DNA of 64,000 nucleotides from Ectobius pallidus (lineage: Eukaryota > Arthropoda > Insecta > Blattodea > Ectobiidae), in contig CAXKWD010000007.1 of the NCBI GenBank assembly GCA_964059195.1, forward strand, positions 23,819,023-23,883,022, in the 5' to 3' direction. Shown piece by piece: positions 32,828 through 43,525 of the stretch. Position numbers and translations under genes: made by a program. Below the pieces are notes generated by a model. It saw nothing but the letters and a program-made list of their open reading frames with translations, had not been told where the DNA came from and searched no databases. Positions within the stretch are counted from its first letter, which is position 1; every line of letters starts with the position of its first letter.

Positions 32828-35152
32828 GGTCTGCAAAAAAAAAAAAAAAAAAAAAATCACCTGCATGAGATATTTTTACTAAATTATATGTTTTAAAATG
32901 CACTGATTCCAAAAATGGCATCCATTTTCCCCTATCACGTAAGGTTATTTTGTAAAACTAAAAGATACACAGTATTGGTAAAAAGCACTCATGTATTAAG
33001 ATGAATCAAACATATTAATTTTTACAACAAATGAAACATCATTTTGTGACATTTATTCACAATTTTATGTTTGTTCATCTTTTTTGTGAAACATTTTCTT
33101 CTTCTCTTTGATGCTTCGCCGGACTCGTTTCCGATTTCCATCTTTGGTTTCCCGCTTCAGCATCCAACAGTAGTCCGCAAGCATATTGACATCCCATCTT
33201 CCTTGGTACCGTCTCTCGATATCACGGACATCCTGGTGAAACCGTTCACCCATTTCTTCACTGTAAGCTCCCAAGTTTTCAGGAAAATAGTCTATATGGG
33301 AGTGTAAAAAATGAACCTTTAAGCTCATCTTGCATCCTTGAGCTTTGTACGCTGCCATCATACGATGCACAATGGTTTTGTAGTCAGGATCCTTAGTATT
33401 TCCCAAAAATATTAACACTACACACTTGATCGATTCCCAAGCTTCTTTTTCCTTCTCATTCATACTTTCCACAAAGAGGGAGTCGGATAAAAGTTTTCTT
33501 ATGTCGGAACCAGTGAAAACTCCCTCTTTCAACTTGGCTTCAGACAGCTTCGGGAATTTAGAACACAAATATCTAAAACAATTCCAATCCTTTTGCAGTG
33601 ATTTTACAAACTGTTTCATAAGCCCCAATTTAATGTGAAGAGGGGGCAATAAAACCTTTTCTGGTGGAACCAGAGTCGTATTGATGACGTTTTTCTCGCC
33701 GGGTTTTAGGGTTTCTCGCAGTGACCAGTCACTTTTGGTCCAATGCTGCTCTCTGGCTCTACTATCCCACAAGCATAGAAAACATGGGTACTTGTATAAC
33801 CTGACTGCTGACCCAAAAGCATGGTTAGTATTTTGAAGTCCCCACAAACCATCCATTGATGGTCTTGATATTTGATTTTTTCTAGAATAATGGCCAAATC
33901 GTTATAGTTTTCTTCCATATGCACCGAGTGTCCCATAAGGAGGGATGCAAAAGTATTTCCATTGTGCAGCAAGACTGCTTTAAGACTAGCTTTGGACGAA
34001 TCAATGAATAGGCGCCATTCAGATGAATCATATTCTACATCAAAGCACTTCATGAGCCCTTGTACATCATTACAAAAAACTAGATGTCCCTCTTTGGAGA
34101 AAAACTGAGTAAATTCTTTCTCTCGGTGCCTATACCACGAAAATGAGGTACCAGATGACAGAAGGTTTTTGTTTTTTAGTCTCGAACCTAGCAATTCGGC
34201 TGCATCTTTTGATAAACCTAAATCTCTTACTAGGTCATTGAGCTCACTCTGAGAAAATAGTTCAGGCCCCTCGTCAACAGAAAAATCTAAGTTATATTCG
34301 TCCTGGGGAGGTAATGTGTCTTCGTCCTCTGACTCACTCAAGTATTCATCTAAACTGGAAGGTGGCTGTGGGATTGGTATTTCAGAGCTATGGGGCACTG
34401 AACGAATAGCTGAGTCAAGGTTAGGATAAGATATGTTCTTCCTATTTTTTGTATTAAATCCCTTTACATATACTGAACAGAAATAGCAATCGGTTGTATG
34501 ATTTTTCTGCTCACGCCATATCATAAGAATTCCAAAACGAAATGAGTTTTTCTTACCCTTAAACCACAAACGAAGATCTTCCTCACATCTTCTACACACC
34601 TTGTGAGGGGCCCATGGTTTGTCTTGATCCCTAAGTTTTAATTTGAAGTAAGCAAAATAAACCTTCTTCACAAAATCATTAATGTTTCTCTGTAGACGTT
34701 TCACAGTGTATTCACCACAAATAAAACAAAAGCTATCAGGAGACATAACGCAACCTCTTGGAGCCATGATTACGAAATAGAAACAACAGCACTGTTCAGT
34801 TTGAAAGCGATGTGTCTACTGACGGCGGCTCTACTTTCATGTGCGATACTGAACTTCTTTGACTTGTGCCGCCCCCCTCCACCACTCACCCCTAACAGTT
34901 AACATTATATATTGTATAGATAAGCTATAATTGAATAAATTAATGTAAAAATCAATTGTTTATGAGAATTTGTAAGATAAAATACCGGATTTTCAACAAA
35001 CAATAAATTTTATGAAAAATAAATATAACCACTTCACTTACACAAAAAATGGACGTGATAGAAGTTTTTTGGTATTCTTTAGGTATTAGGAAGTAAAATT
35101 CTGTACGAAAATTAAGAGACATCCTATGCAGTTTTTTAGTTGCAGACCTGTG
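32824..35152 (-). mobile_element. CACAG-type DNA transposon, copy 1 (complete ends)
   Basis: It is 2329 bp long. The perfect 13-bp terminal inverted repeats are CACAGGTCTGCAA (32824-32836) and its reverse (35140-35152). The target duplication TAT is at 32821-32823 and 35153-35155. The only gene inside is the minus-strand transposase-like gene (34767-33065). The left end has an A23 tract right after the TIR. The sister copy is 37151-39467. CAC-starting termini with a 3-bp duplication recall the CMC group (CACTA/Mirage/Chapaev), but I cannot assign it firmly. Confidence 0.9.
33065..34767 (-). pseudogene. Candidate transposase of the CACAG element (one frameshift)
   Basis: It starts at ATG 34767 and reads 353 codons, and an overlapping frame (33856-33065) supplies the rest, so a single frameshift near 33795 breaks an otherwise complete gene of about 560 codons. 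The N-terminus has three CxxC pairs (C14/C17, C58/C61, C94/C97) with H55 and H90, a likely zinc-binding DNA-recognition domain. An acidic linker follows (about 139-170). The core has conserved FIDSSK (D256), VCGDFK (D310) and, after the shift, CFLCLWDSR, LLPPLHIKLGLMKQFVK and GERFHQD. I propose D256, D310 and the Glu of GERFHQD as candidate catalytic acids; this is inference. The copy at 37531-39207 conserves all of them. I do not recognise a named family. Confidence 0.7.
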
Positions 35153-35155
35153 TAT

Positions 35156-35229
35156 CCTAATAAAAGTTGCTTGTCTATGTTCCCTCTATACACAGGTAAA
35201 ATATTTCGGTGTTATTCATTAACACTCTG
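35156..35229 (-). repeat. Right inverted end of the split MITE
   Basis: Reverse complement of 31728-31800 and 32370-32440 with a handful of differences, ending in ACACTCTG and followed by TA. Confidence 0.8.
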
Positions 35230-35624
35230 TATGTTAATATATGTTTAAGTTGAAATAGCACTCAAATCAGTATCCATAAGCGGGTTTCATTTTTAGGGTT
35301 CCCCACATTAAGAACATTATAGAAAATTAGGTAGGTGCTTGCAAAAGAAGTTAGTTGAATATCTATCATATAGAAAATGTACAGTGCATGATCTTCGATA
35401 AAACTTCAAGGATCCCTAACAAATCTGCCAGATGAAATGTTTATAGTCTATACTAGTTATTTTTATTAACTATAAAGTTTTGCTTTGTTAGTTTTTATTG
35501 AAGATTTAAGTTTGGAGATTAAGCTACATAATTATGCACTGCAATGTAAATTTGAAAATAACATAATATGGTAGATTTATTCTTTAGAACTTTTAAATAC
35601 AAATTTAAATTTCTTTCAGTCGTG

Positions 35625-35845
35625 ACAAGTCTGCCGCCAGGGATTTGAACCACTGTGTGACAAACATCTCCTCCTCTCTGTCATTCTCTCTCATAGACGA
35701 AGAGAAGGAATTGCAATGAAGATTAAAATTACGGCTGGTGCAATAGTTCAGGCGATTTCATTTCTTGAGGTATAGGAAGAGATGGAAATCATTGGGAGCT
35801 ACGTCCGGGCTGTAGGGTGGATATTTAAATACCTCCTAGCAAGTC
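35625..35845 (-). pseudogene. mariner transposase C-terminal fragment (minus)
   Basis: The minus strand reads PYSPDVAPNDFHLFLYLKK in one frame (about 35834-35765), the block around the last catalytic Asp of mariner/SETMAR-type transposases (YSPDLAPSD-like). Further on the sequence keeps the tail region similar to the plus fragment but with a stop after KK. Only about 220 bp survive, and no ends were found. Confidence 0.7.
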
Positions 35846-35854
35846 TCCTGCAGA

Positions 35855-36090
35855 AGTTCAGCTGGGAGGTATTTATACATTCACCCTACAGCCCTGTCCT
35901 CGCTCCCAGTGATTTACAACTTTTCCTACACCTCACGAAATGACAAATAATTACAGAGAGGAGACGATGGTTGTCACAAAGTGGTTCAAATCACAGGTGG
36001 CAGACTCCTGCGACACAAGTGTTCAAAAGTTGGTCCTACGATATGACAAATGTCTCAATTCCGGTGGCAAATATGTTGAAAAATAGCTGA
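35855..36090 (+). pseudogene. mariner transposase C-terminal fragment (plus)
   Basis: The plus frame near 35885 reads PYSPVLAPSDLQLFLHLTK, then stop; after a shift it continues WFKSQVADSCDTSVQKLVLR, then YDKCLNSGGKYVEK and a terminal stop at about 36083. The order matches the end of mariner-type transposases. It lies head to head with the minus fragment, and the two are homologous, so the pair forms an inverted repeat. Non-functional. Confidence 0.75.
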
Positions 36091-36775
36091 ACACTGGCTG
36101 TGTCTGTCGCAATAAATATTTACTTCAAATTGTGTTTTGTTTCTTGTTTCTGTAAACGGTTCCAGGGAAACTTACATTATGGACGCGCCTCGCATTTGGT
36201 AGTTTATAGTGCTTTCAAGTGGAACAGCACACTTAGCCTACTGAATAACCTTTTCATTATCTGTTCTGGTCCCTACGCTTGAAATTTCTTTTTCTAATAC
36301 AATTAATCCTTACGTGTCTGGTATATTTTACGGCAAGGGTTTTGTCATACTTGTAACGAATCTTCAACTCCGGTGTGCTAGATTAGACACAGTTTTCTAG
36401 CAATCTAAAGCTTTCTTGTTAGGATTACACGAGCTGTTCCGATTCGTTAGAATGCTTTCTAAAGGAAATGAGCATACTTTCATATTAAACGGAAACAGCT
36501 TAATGAATAAGTCATGGAAGTGCTATTTGAAAAAGTAATTAATGAACGTAACCGTCTTAAATAGTCGTATTTACCGTACCTCCTTAACATTTTATCGTAA
36601 TAAACGTCACGGGAATGCTTTTCATTTCGCAATTAATGCTGCTTGTAATTATTCTCACCTCTGAAAGAATGTATTGTAAAGATGTCTCTGGATATTAAAA
36701 TCATACACATTTCTGTCAAGCGTACCATTGACACTTTGCTTTGGATTTTTGTCTGAAGTTGTCTTGAACCTGTCA
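36091..36775. other. No gene seen
   Basis: AT-rich sequence with no supported feature. A 60-codon frame at 36100-36282 has no motif. Confidence 0.5.
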
Positions 36776-37150
36776 ATAGACAATTCCGAAGCAAGCTAAA
36801 GGAATATTATCTACTTGATGGAAATCGGAGGTTCATTGCCGCGCTTACCTGAGCCCGCCATTCAAACCTATTCTGTGTTAACTCCATCCAACCATACCTC
36901 GAAAATTCTACATTGTCCTCCACCTAAGTCTAGGTCTTCCAAATTGTGTTTTGAAATATGCCTTTTCTCTCCCATTCGCGCGACATATCCAACCTATTTC
37001 ATCCTCCGTGATTTAATTACCCTTACTATATCCGGTGAAGAGTACAGATTATGAAGCTCGTCGTTATGCAGTTTTTTTACAATCCCCATTTTCATCTCTC
37101 TTAGATGCAATATTTTCCTAAGCACCCTGTTTTCCAACACTCTCAGATTA
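36776..37150 (-). pseudogene. LINE C-terminus and 3' end, downstream half of a split LINE
   Basis: The minus strand from 37150 reads LRVLENRVLRKILHLREMKM, then KLHNDELHNLYSSPDIVRVI and KSRRM, followed after shifts by recognisable G-W-M-E-L and F-E-W-R-A-Q-V-S-A-A-M-N-L-R remnants and the 3' tail near 36776. This is the post-RT region of an arthropod LINE. The upstream half lies at 39468-39528; the 2317-bp element at 37151 separates them. Confidence 0.8.
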
Positions 37151-39467
37151 CACAGGTCGACAGCCTGTTTTAGGTTTTGATGTCTTTTTATAGTAAATTT
37201 CATGTTCTGATTCCAAAAATGACGTCTATTTAGTCCTATCACATACCGTTTTCTTACAAAATTAAAATCTTCATTTTTTATTTATTTGGCTATTTTTTTT
37301 TATCATAACCAATTACACCATTAAAACAATGACATCTATTGGAATAAATCTACTTAAATGAACTAGTTGACTGTTTTGGAGGTAGATGGCAGCACATCCT
37401 AAGCTGCTTCCACCATTTTGTGTTGTGAATTCATCTATACAGGCCATAATAGTTGTTCTATAAAGCAAGAAATTAACATTAAAGTGCTACCATTTTCTTG
37501 TTTGTATCATATGTAATTTCGTACAGAATAATGGAAAGGAGGTGTTTTGTAAATAATCCAAATTCATTTTGCTATATTTGTGGTAGTTTTATTGTGAAGA
37601 AGCAGAGAAGAAACATAACCTCATTTGTAACAAAAATTTACAAGGCGTACTTCGGAATCCATCTAGGGGATCAGTCAAGGCCTTGGGCTCCTCATACTGT
37701 GTGCAGTGTTTGTGTGGAAGACTTACGAAATTGGATAAAGAGAAAGAAACAATCACTACATTTTGGAATAACAATGGTCTGGCGGAACCTCAGAAACACA
37801 GCACTGACTGTTACTTCTGTACATGCAATGTGAAGGGTTTTAATGCAAAGAACAAAAAAGGAATTATATACCCAAATTTGCCATCTGCTATGAGACCAGT
37901 TGCTCATGGGCCTGGTATTCCGATACCTAAGCCACCTACAGACACTATAGAACTTATTTCAGATACAGGAAGTAATAGTGATTCATCATCATGACTTGTA
38001 TCCGACGAGTTCGTTCCTGAAACGTCAAATGCGCCACAAGTTAAATGATATAGTAAGGGATTTAAACCTTCCCAAGGATGCAGCTGAGCTGTTAGGTTCC
38101 AAACTACAGGAAAATAACTTACTTGCAGCTGGTACATCAGTGACTTTCTACAGGAACAGAGAAACAGATCTCTTGCAGTACTTCAGTGATGAAGAAAATC
38201 TAGTTTACTGTAATAACATTCCAGACTTAATAAACAAATTGGGTTCTGTTAAATATGATCCAAATGACTGGAGACTACTCATCGATTCGAGTAAAATAAG
38301 TCTTAAAGGCGTGCTGCTACACTGTGGTAATGTCCTTTCTTCAGTTCCAGTAGCACACTCAGTACGGCTGAAAGAGAGCTATGAAAGTTTGAAGTTTGTT
38401 TTGGAGAAAATTGAGTATGATGAGCATCAGTGGTTATTTTGTGGAGATTTGAAAGTTATCTGTATGATATTAGGGCAACAACAAGGATTCACGAAATATC
38501 CATGCTATATGTGTGAGTGGGATAGCAGGGCAAGAGAAAAGCATTTGAAACAAAAACAATGGCCTAAAAGAGAAAGTTTAACACCAGGAAGTGCGAACAT
38601 AATAAGGGTTAGCCTAGTAAATCCTAAGAAAATAATTTTGCCACCTCTTCATATAAAACTTGGTATAATGAAGCAGTTTGTGAAAACTCTTGACCAAGAT
38701 GGTGATTGTTTTAAATATCTCAGCCACAAATTTCCTGCTCTGTCTGAAGCAAAAATTAAAGAAGGAATGTTTGTGGGTCCTCAAATCAGAGCTTTAACTA
38801 AAGACAGGGAATTTGAAGCTAATATGACTTCTAAAGAGAAAAATGCTTGGAATGCATTTAAAGAAGTTATGGACAATTTTCTAGGAAATAATAAACATCC
38901 TGATTATGTCAAAATTGTGAACAACATGCTACGGGAGTTGAGAACTTTGGGATGCAACATGAGTCTCAAATTACACTTTCTGTTTTCACATTTGGATGTA
39001 TTTCCTGACAACCTGGGGGCATTAAGTGAAGAACAAGGAGAGAGATTTCACCAGGATATTCGAGAAATGGAGAGGAGATACCAAGGACGATGGAATACTT
39101 CAATGATGGCAGATTACTGCTGGATGCTGTGTAGGGAATCTAAGGGAAAACACAAGAGAAAATCCATGAGACAAACATTTGAAACTAAACGAAAAAGATT
39201 TTACTGATGTATGTTTATAAACTGAATGGAAATGTGAAATTTTTGGCAACAAAAACTCACAAATGCATTTGTAACTATTATATAAATGATGATTTTGTAA
39301 TTTTTTTAAAAAAGAAAATATGTGGATATTTCATTCTCGATTTGGCAAAGAACCTGATGTGCTAGAGAAAAACGAAGGTCATTTTTTAAATCAGTGGTAC
39401 TGAAATATTTAGCATCACATTTCAAATGTAAAACAGCTCACAAAAAAATTTAATTTGTCGACCTGTG
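37151..39467 (+). mobile_element. CACAG-type DNA transposon, copy 2 (complete ends)
   Basis: It is 2317 bp long. The perfect 12-bp termini are CACAGGTCGACA (37151-37162) and its reverse (39456-39467). The target duplication TTA is at 37148-37150 and 39468-39470. The host LINE reads Q-E-K-H-N on one side and L-R-V-L-E-N on the other, and joins in frame when the element and one TTA are removed, which proves the borders. Subterminal sequence (GATTCCAAAAATG, CTATCACAT) resembles that of copy 1. It carries the plus-strand gene 37531-39207. Confidence 0.93.
37531..39207 (+). pseudogene. Candidate transposase of the CACAG element, copy 2 (two frameshifts)
   Basis: ATG at 37531 aligns with the start of the copy-1 gene (FCYICG against FCFICG). 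A shift near 37785 moves to a frame reading EPQKHSTDCYFC, a TGA stands at 37992, and a second shift near 38040 returns to the long frame that runs KLNDIVRDLNLPKDAAELLG to the stop at 39207. The downstream 390 codons are uninterrupted and keep LLIDSSK, FCGDLK, YPCYMCEWDSR, LPPLHIKLGIMKQFVK, GERFHQD and RYQGRW. The two copies differ by roughly 45% at the protein level by eye, yet all key motifs are kept, so selection acted on the family before these copies died. Function as transposase is inferred from its position between inverted ends. Confidence 0.72.
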
Positions 39468-39530
39468 TTATGTTTTTCCTGAAGAGTAAGCGAACATGTC
39501 TCAAATCCATATAATACAACTGGCAGGTTA
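39468..39530 (-). pseudogene. LINE fragment, upstream half of a split LINE
   Basis: The minus strand reads INLPVVLYGFETCSLTLQEK, then H-N, the block that precedes LRVLENR in this LINE family. It is cut off upstream by a (TA)n tract at 39538. Confidence 0.8.
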
Positions 39531-39535
39531 ATTGT

Positions 39536-39576
39536 TTATATATATATATATACATATGTATTATGTATAGATATAT

Positions 39577-39639
<63 letters not shown>
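39536..39639. repeat. (TA)n microsatellite
   Basis: About 100 bp of TA with a few CA/GA interruptions. The tyrosine/isoleucine frame across it is meaningless. Confidence 0.95.
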
Positions 39640-39640
<1 letters not shown>

Positions 39641-40974
39641 TTTCTGGACACAAGACGAGAAGATAAAACAACAGGCGTTACGAACCCCGCCTTATGTAAT
39701 TTTTAGTTATTTACTCGAACTCTTTCGATGTTTCACTTTTAAACCAAGAAAACTACAACTTATTTCAACAGAGATGAACTTTTAAGTACGGTATTTCTGA
39801 TTACTCCTAATCACAAAAATACTCATACTAATAACTAGAGACCGGAAGATTTGTATGCAAGTTAAGTGATGCACACGCTATCCACCTTTATCTCCCATGC
39901 AGAAAGCAGCGCAGGCGATGTTAGTAAACAGTGGGTATCGTGCTACTATACGGTATACAATCATGTGCGTGAGCTTATGACTTTACTGACTGCGGAAGAG
40001 GAAATAGGAAATTTGAATTTCATTGAAACAATCATTATTTTAGAGTAAAGGAGCAGGGAATTGACCAAAGCCTGAGATTCGTGGAAAAAATTACGTAAGT
40101 TACAATTTTGAATGAAGTAGGTGACAGAATAATGTTGGTGTAGCAAGAACTAACAAATTTTCTGGAAAGAAATTTGTGATTTTCCATATATTTTTTGTTG
40201 CTGGAATATTAGAAATGATTAGCAGGGATCAAACATATCAATGCAACTAAAAGAAATACAGAATTAATATCGTTTCATAATTTAAATTTGTCTTTTTGAC
40301 TTGACTAGACGTTGAGAAGTTCTCGGTTCAAATATTTTTAGCAAACAGAAGACATTAAGTGGACATTATTCCCCTCACTTATTCGCTCCAAAATCTGAAA
40401 CTGACCTACGTTCAATTGTTAATGTTTGAGTGCCAGCCTTTGACATCAAACCAATTCGAGTCGGACTCATCTATATCTAAGTCATACGAGAAATGTGCTA
40501 GAGTGAGATAGATGTTCTGGTTTTTGTTTACTTTAGGTTTTCTTCCTAGAACGGTCAGACTTTAGAATCGGGTGTGGACATACGTCGTGACATTCGTCAC
40601 TAAATGTTCCGATACTACCACCCATTTCACCGCTCATCTAGGCTTGAGCTTTGTATACAGGCTAATGCATGTGGTCAGGTTTGAATTCAGACTAATAAGA
40701 GATTGACTCACCCTGACACAGAACAATGATATTACTTAGATTCAGTGCCCAACTTTAAATGAAGAAAGGAACTAGAAAAAATCGTAAGCATCGGAATGTT
40801 TCTGGGCAGTTGATTGTACATTCTAATCCACTGAAATAATGAGTGTGACACATAAAACGATATAGTATCATTCCCATAGGCCTATACACGTGCTTATACA
40901 GTTATGGGATTATGAACTACGTGTATTATACATTAAAAGCTAATTTTTATTGAGTTTGATATTGTGTTCGGGTA
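39640..40974. other. No gene seen
   Basis: Unique-looking AT-rich sequence. No supported coding or element feature. Confidence 0.5.
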
Positions 40975-41240
40975 ACTTTAGGCCCTTGCTGTCCCCGGAA
41001 ATCATCTGGCCGTCATTATCATCTTTTTCCTATCCTCGGCATGTTCAGAAAGAACGTGTGTGTGTGAATGGTGTGTATCATCCTTAGTGTTGTCACGGAG
41101 GTGGCCCCGGCATTAGGCTGATCTCACATCCGATTAGGCCCTCCATGCCCCTGTCTGATCAAAAAAGTATGTGATCTAATAGATAATCTCTCTCCCGACA
41201 GGTCGCGGCCCTGTAAGACCCGCGCGGCGTGGGTCACTTA
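40975..41240 (+). mobile_element. SINE family 4, 3' part (plus)
   Basis: It matches the reverse complement of 42195-42480: TTAGGCCCTTG, CCCCGGAAATCATCTGGCC, GAATGGTGTGTATCATCC-like, GGAGGTGGCCCCGGCATTA and CCCGACAGGTCGCGGCCCTG. The tRNA-like head is missing, so it is 5'-truncated as expected of LINE-mobilised SINEs. Confidence 0.75.
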
Positions 41241-42194
41241 TAAGTCCCTAAAAAGAGAAGTAAAACTAAGTTGTAGAACGAAAGAAAGTTTGACTATGCG
41301 TAGAATTAATATAAAAAAAAACACGCATGTGTACATACGTCGTACAGAATGCGTAGATGCAAAATGGTAAACATTAACCTGAAAAGAAATATGCGATTTT
41401 CTATTTCCTTTCACTTGTGATTTCACTAAGCTCGCTACTTCAGAAGAGTATTTATTTGCTACTTCCACTGTACTACACAGAAATTAGATTACTATAGTTT
41501 ATTGATATTCCAACTCCGTTCCTTCGCATTTATGACCAGTATAGAACTACTCCATGCATCACCAACTTGTAAGCTACCGTACTCATGCTTTTTTTGGGGG
41601 GGGGGTCTAAACTTCCGGGCCCTGGAAATAGGACCCCGTCCTAATTCATCCCAGATCCCTGTATGCAGGACTGGGAATTGCATACACAGAGACAAACAAA
41701 CAGTTCCTATTATTACACATCTCAAAGTGATTCTTCTTCTACTGCCATTTTGTAACAAACTGTGAACTTTCTCGTTCAAGCCGTTAAGTTTTCTTGCTTT
41801 TGTTGTACCCCCGCTCTATTATTATCACCCACAGTACTATTATAAATTTTTATAACTTGGCTCTATTTATTTAAAGATGGCAGTGGTCAGGTTTCGTGGC
41901 ACTATGTTTTACTCTTTGTCAAGATGGTTAAAATAAAGTTTTATGGCACTGCATTATATTAGGTAATGGAAGAATTCGATCTGTTTCTAACTGTTTCTAG
42001 TCACTAAATTTCACACGCACTGTAGTTTTCTTGAAGCACTCCACTTACCTTGCGATATGCTGTAAGAAATAGTGGTTAACGAACAAAACAAATACCCTTA
42101 AATAATAATTTTAATGAAATTTCAATAACCTAATTTATTGATGAAAATACAAATGTTAATTTCATTCTTTTTTTATCGTAGTTTTACCTCTCCC
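41241..42194. other. No gene seen
   Basis: It contains a T/G homopolymer run at 41590-41606. The 95- and 87-codon frames on opposite strands around 41500-41770 overlap each other and show no motif. Confidence 0.5.
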
Positions 42195-42605
42195 TTTTAT
42201 GATTTAAGCGACGCAAACCGCCCGGACCTTACAGGGCCGCGACCTGTCGGAAGAGGGATTATCTTTGGATCACATACATAGCTTGTTGACCAGGCAAGGA
42301 CATGGACGGTCTCCCCGGATGAGTGATCAGCATAAAGCCGGGGCCACCACCGAGACAACACGAACACATAGGACGAGAGACACCATTCATACACACACAC
42401 TCACTCAAAACAAGGCGAGGATGGGGATGAAGATGATATTGAGGGCCAGATGATATCCGGGGACCACAAGGGCCTAAATTTACCTGACCTTTGTCTCACA
42501 GGTGAGGGAAAACCCCGGAAAAAACATCACCTAGGTAACTTGTCCCTGCCAAGAATCGAACCCGGACCCGCTACGTGAGAGGAGCGAATGCCTTCCCTGA
42601 TCCAC
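42195..42605 (-). mobile_element. tRNA-derived SINE family 4, near full length (minus)
   Basis: The minus strand opens with a tRNA-like head (CTCACGTAGCGGGTCC then B-box GGTTCGATTC at about 42560-42550) and goes on through GACAAGTTACCTAGGTGATG, a CCCCGGATATCATCTGGCC block and CAGGTCGCGGCCCTGTAAGG. About 410 bp, GC-rich against its surroundings. The A-box is weak. Frames across it are incidental. Confidence 0.75.
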
Positions 42606-43525
42606 AGCTATATTATTTACTGTCTCAAATATAGCAAAACTTAATATAACTTTTATAATATAATAATATAACTTTTCGAATAAAAATCGTTACAGTAATT
42701 AATATGCTCTAATTAATAAAAAGTTATAATTGATAACATTCAGAAGTGTAATAAATATTTATACCATTTGCATAGACATTTTGTATAGCCTATATATATG
42801 TAATATAAACTGACTTTACTATAAATAAACTTTACTTAGTTTTTAACTGATAAATAACAAAAGTAACCGATGATTGTAAAATGTTTTACTTCAAAATGTG
42901 TTAATCATTCGCTATTTTATAATACGAATTAACCAATTCAGTATTATTTTACAAGCTTAATTAAACGTGCAGTGTACATTAGGATACAGTATATGCTAAT
43001 GACATACAGAAACAAAAAGGATATTCTAACCAACATCGCACAATAAGGCTTACATTAGCGGAATGCATCATTGTACGTTTAATGCAAAGAAGGCAAAGGC
43101 AAATGGGCTTGAATAGCTTTCCACTTGTTAGGGAAGGATGGATGATAACACGTAAACCAATTAGCATTGTAAAGTGAGGTTAGGAAGCAAATAATCTGCT
43201 AGAATCACCAGCGCATGGAGGAATTTTGCTTGCTTCCTCGTTGCGAAGGAATCCACCGGACAAACTACAGAGCAACGTAAGCAGACGTTTATTGTGCGTG
43301 GCGCGTATTACGTATTGTTTTCATTACTTTTTTCTCTGTGGCACGCGCTTTAGAAAGTGTTTGGTATTTGCGTACAATGTGTACCATCTTATCTTTCGTC
43401 AGTGATTCAGTGATATATTTTTGTACAAGATAATATCTTTCCTTTCCATGCTCCTGTAGTTTATTACGTACCTACCGTACTTTAGACATTATGTCAGATT
43501 TTTGCCTCGTTAGTAATCATTTATA
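42606..43525. other. No gene seen
   Basis: AT-rich sequence without supported features. Confidence 0.5.

Larger units (their letters stand above)
32370..35229. mobile_element. MITE with ~70-bp inverted ends, split by another transposon
   Basis: The left end CAGAGTGTTAATTAATAACA at 32370 (also 31728 in the duplicated unit) is matched in reverse at 35156-35229, which ends ACACTCTG followed by TA. The inner part of the inverted end includes TAGACAAGCAACTTTTAT. Without the 32824-35152 insertion and its TSD copy the MITE is about 530 bp. TA flanks and CAG termini suggest a mariner-type origin. Confidence 0.7.

Noticed and set aside
33071..33638. Plus-strand frames of 70-78 codons
   Set aside because: Antisense of the CACAG element transposase-like gene.
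39415..39651. 78-codon Tyr/Ile-repeat protein
   Set aside because: Translation of a TA microsatellite.
41492..41779. Overlapping 95- and 87-codon frames on opposite strands
   Set aside because: Mutual shadows across a T/G homopolymer; neither has a recognisable domain.
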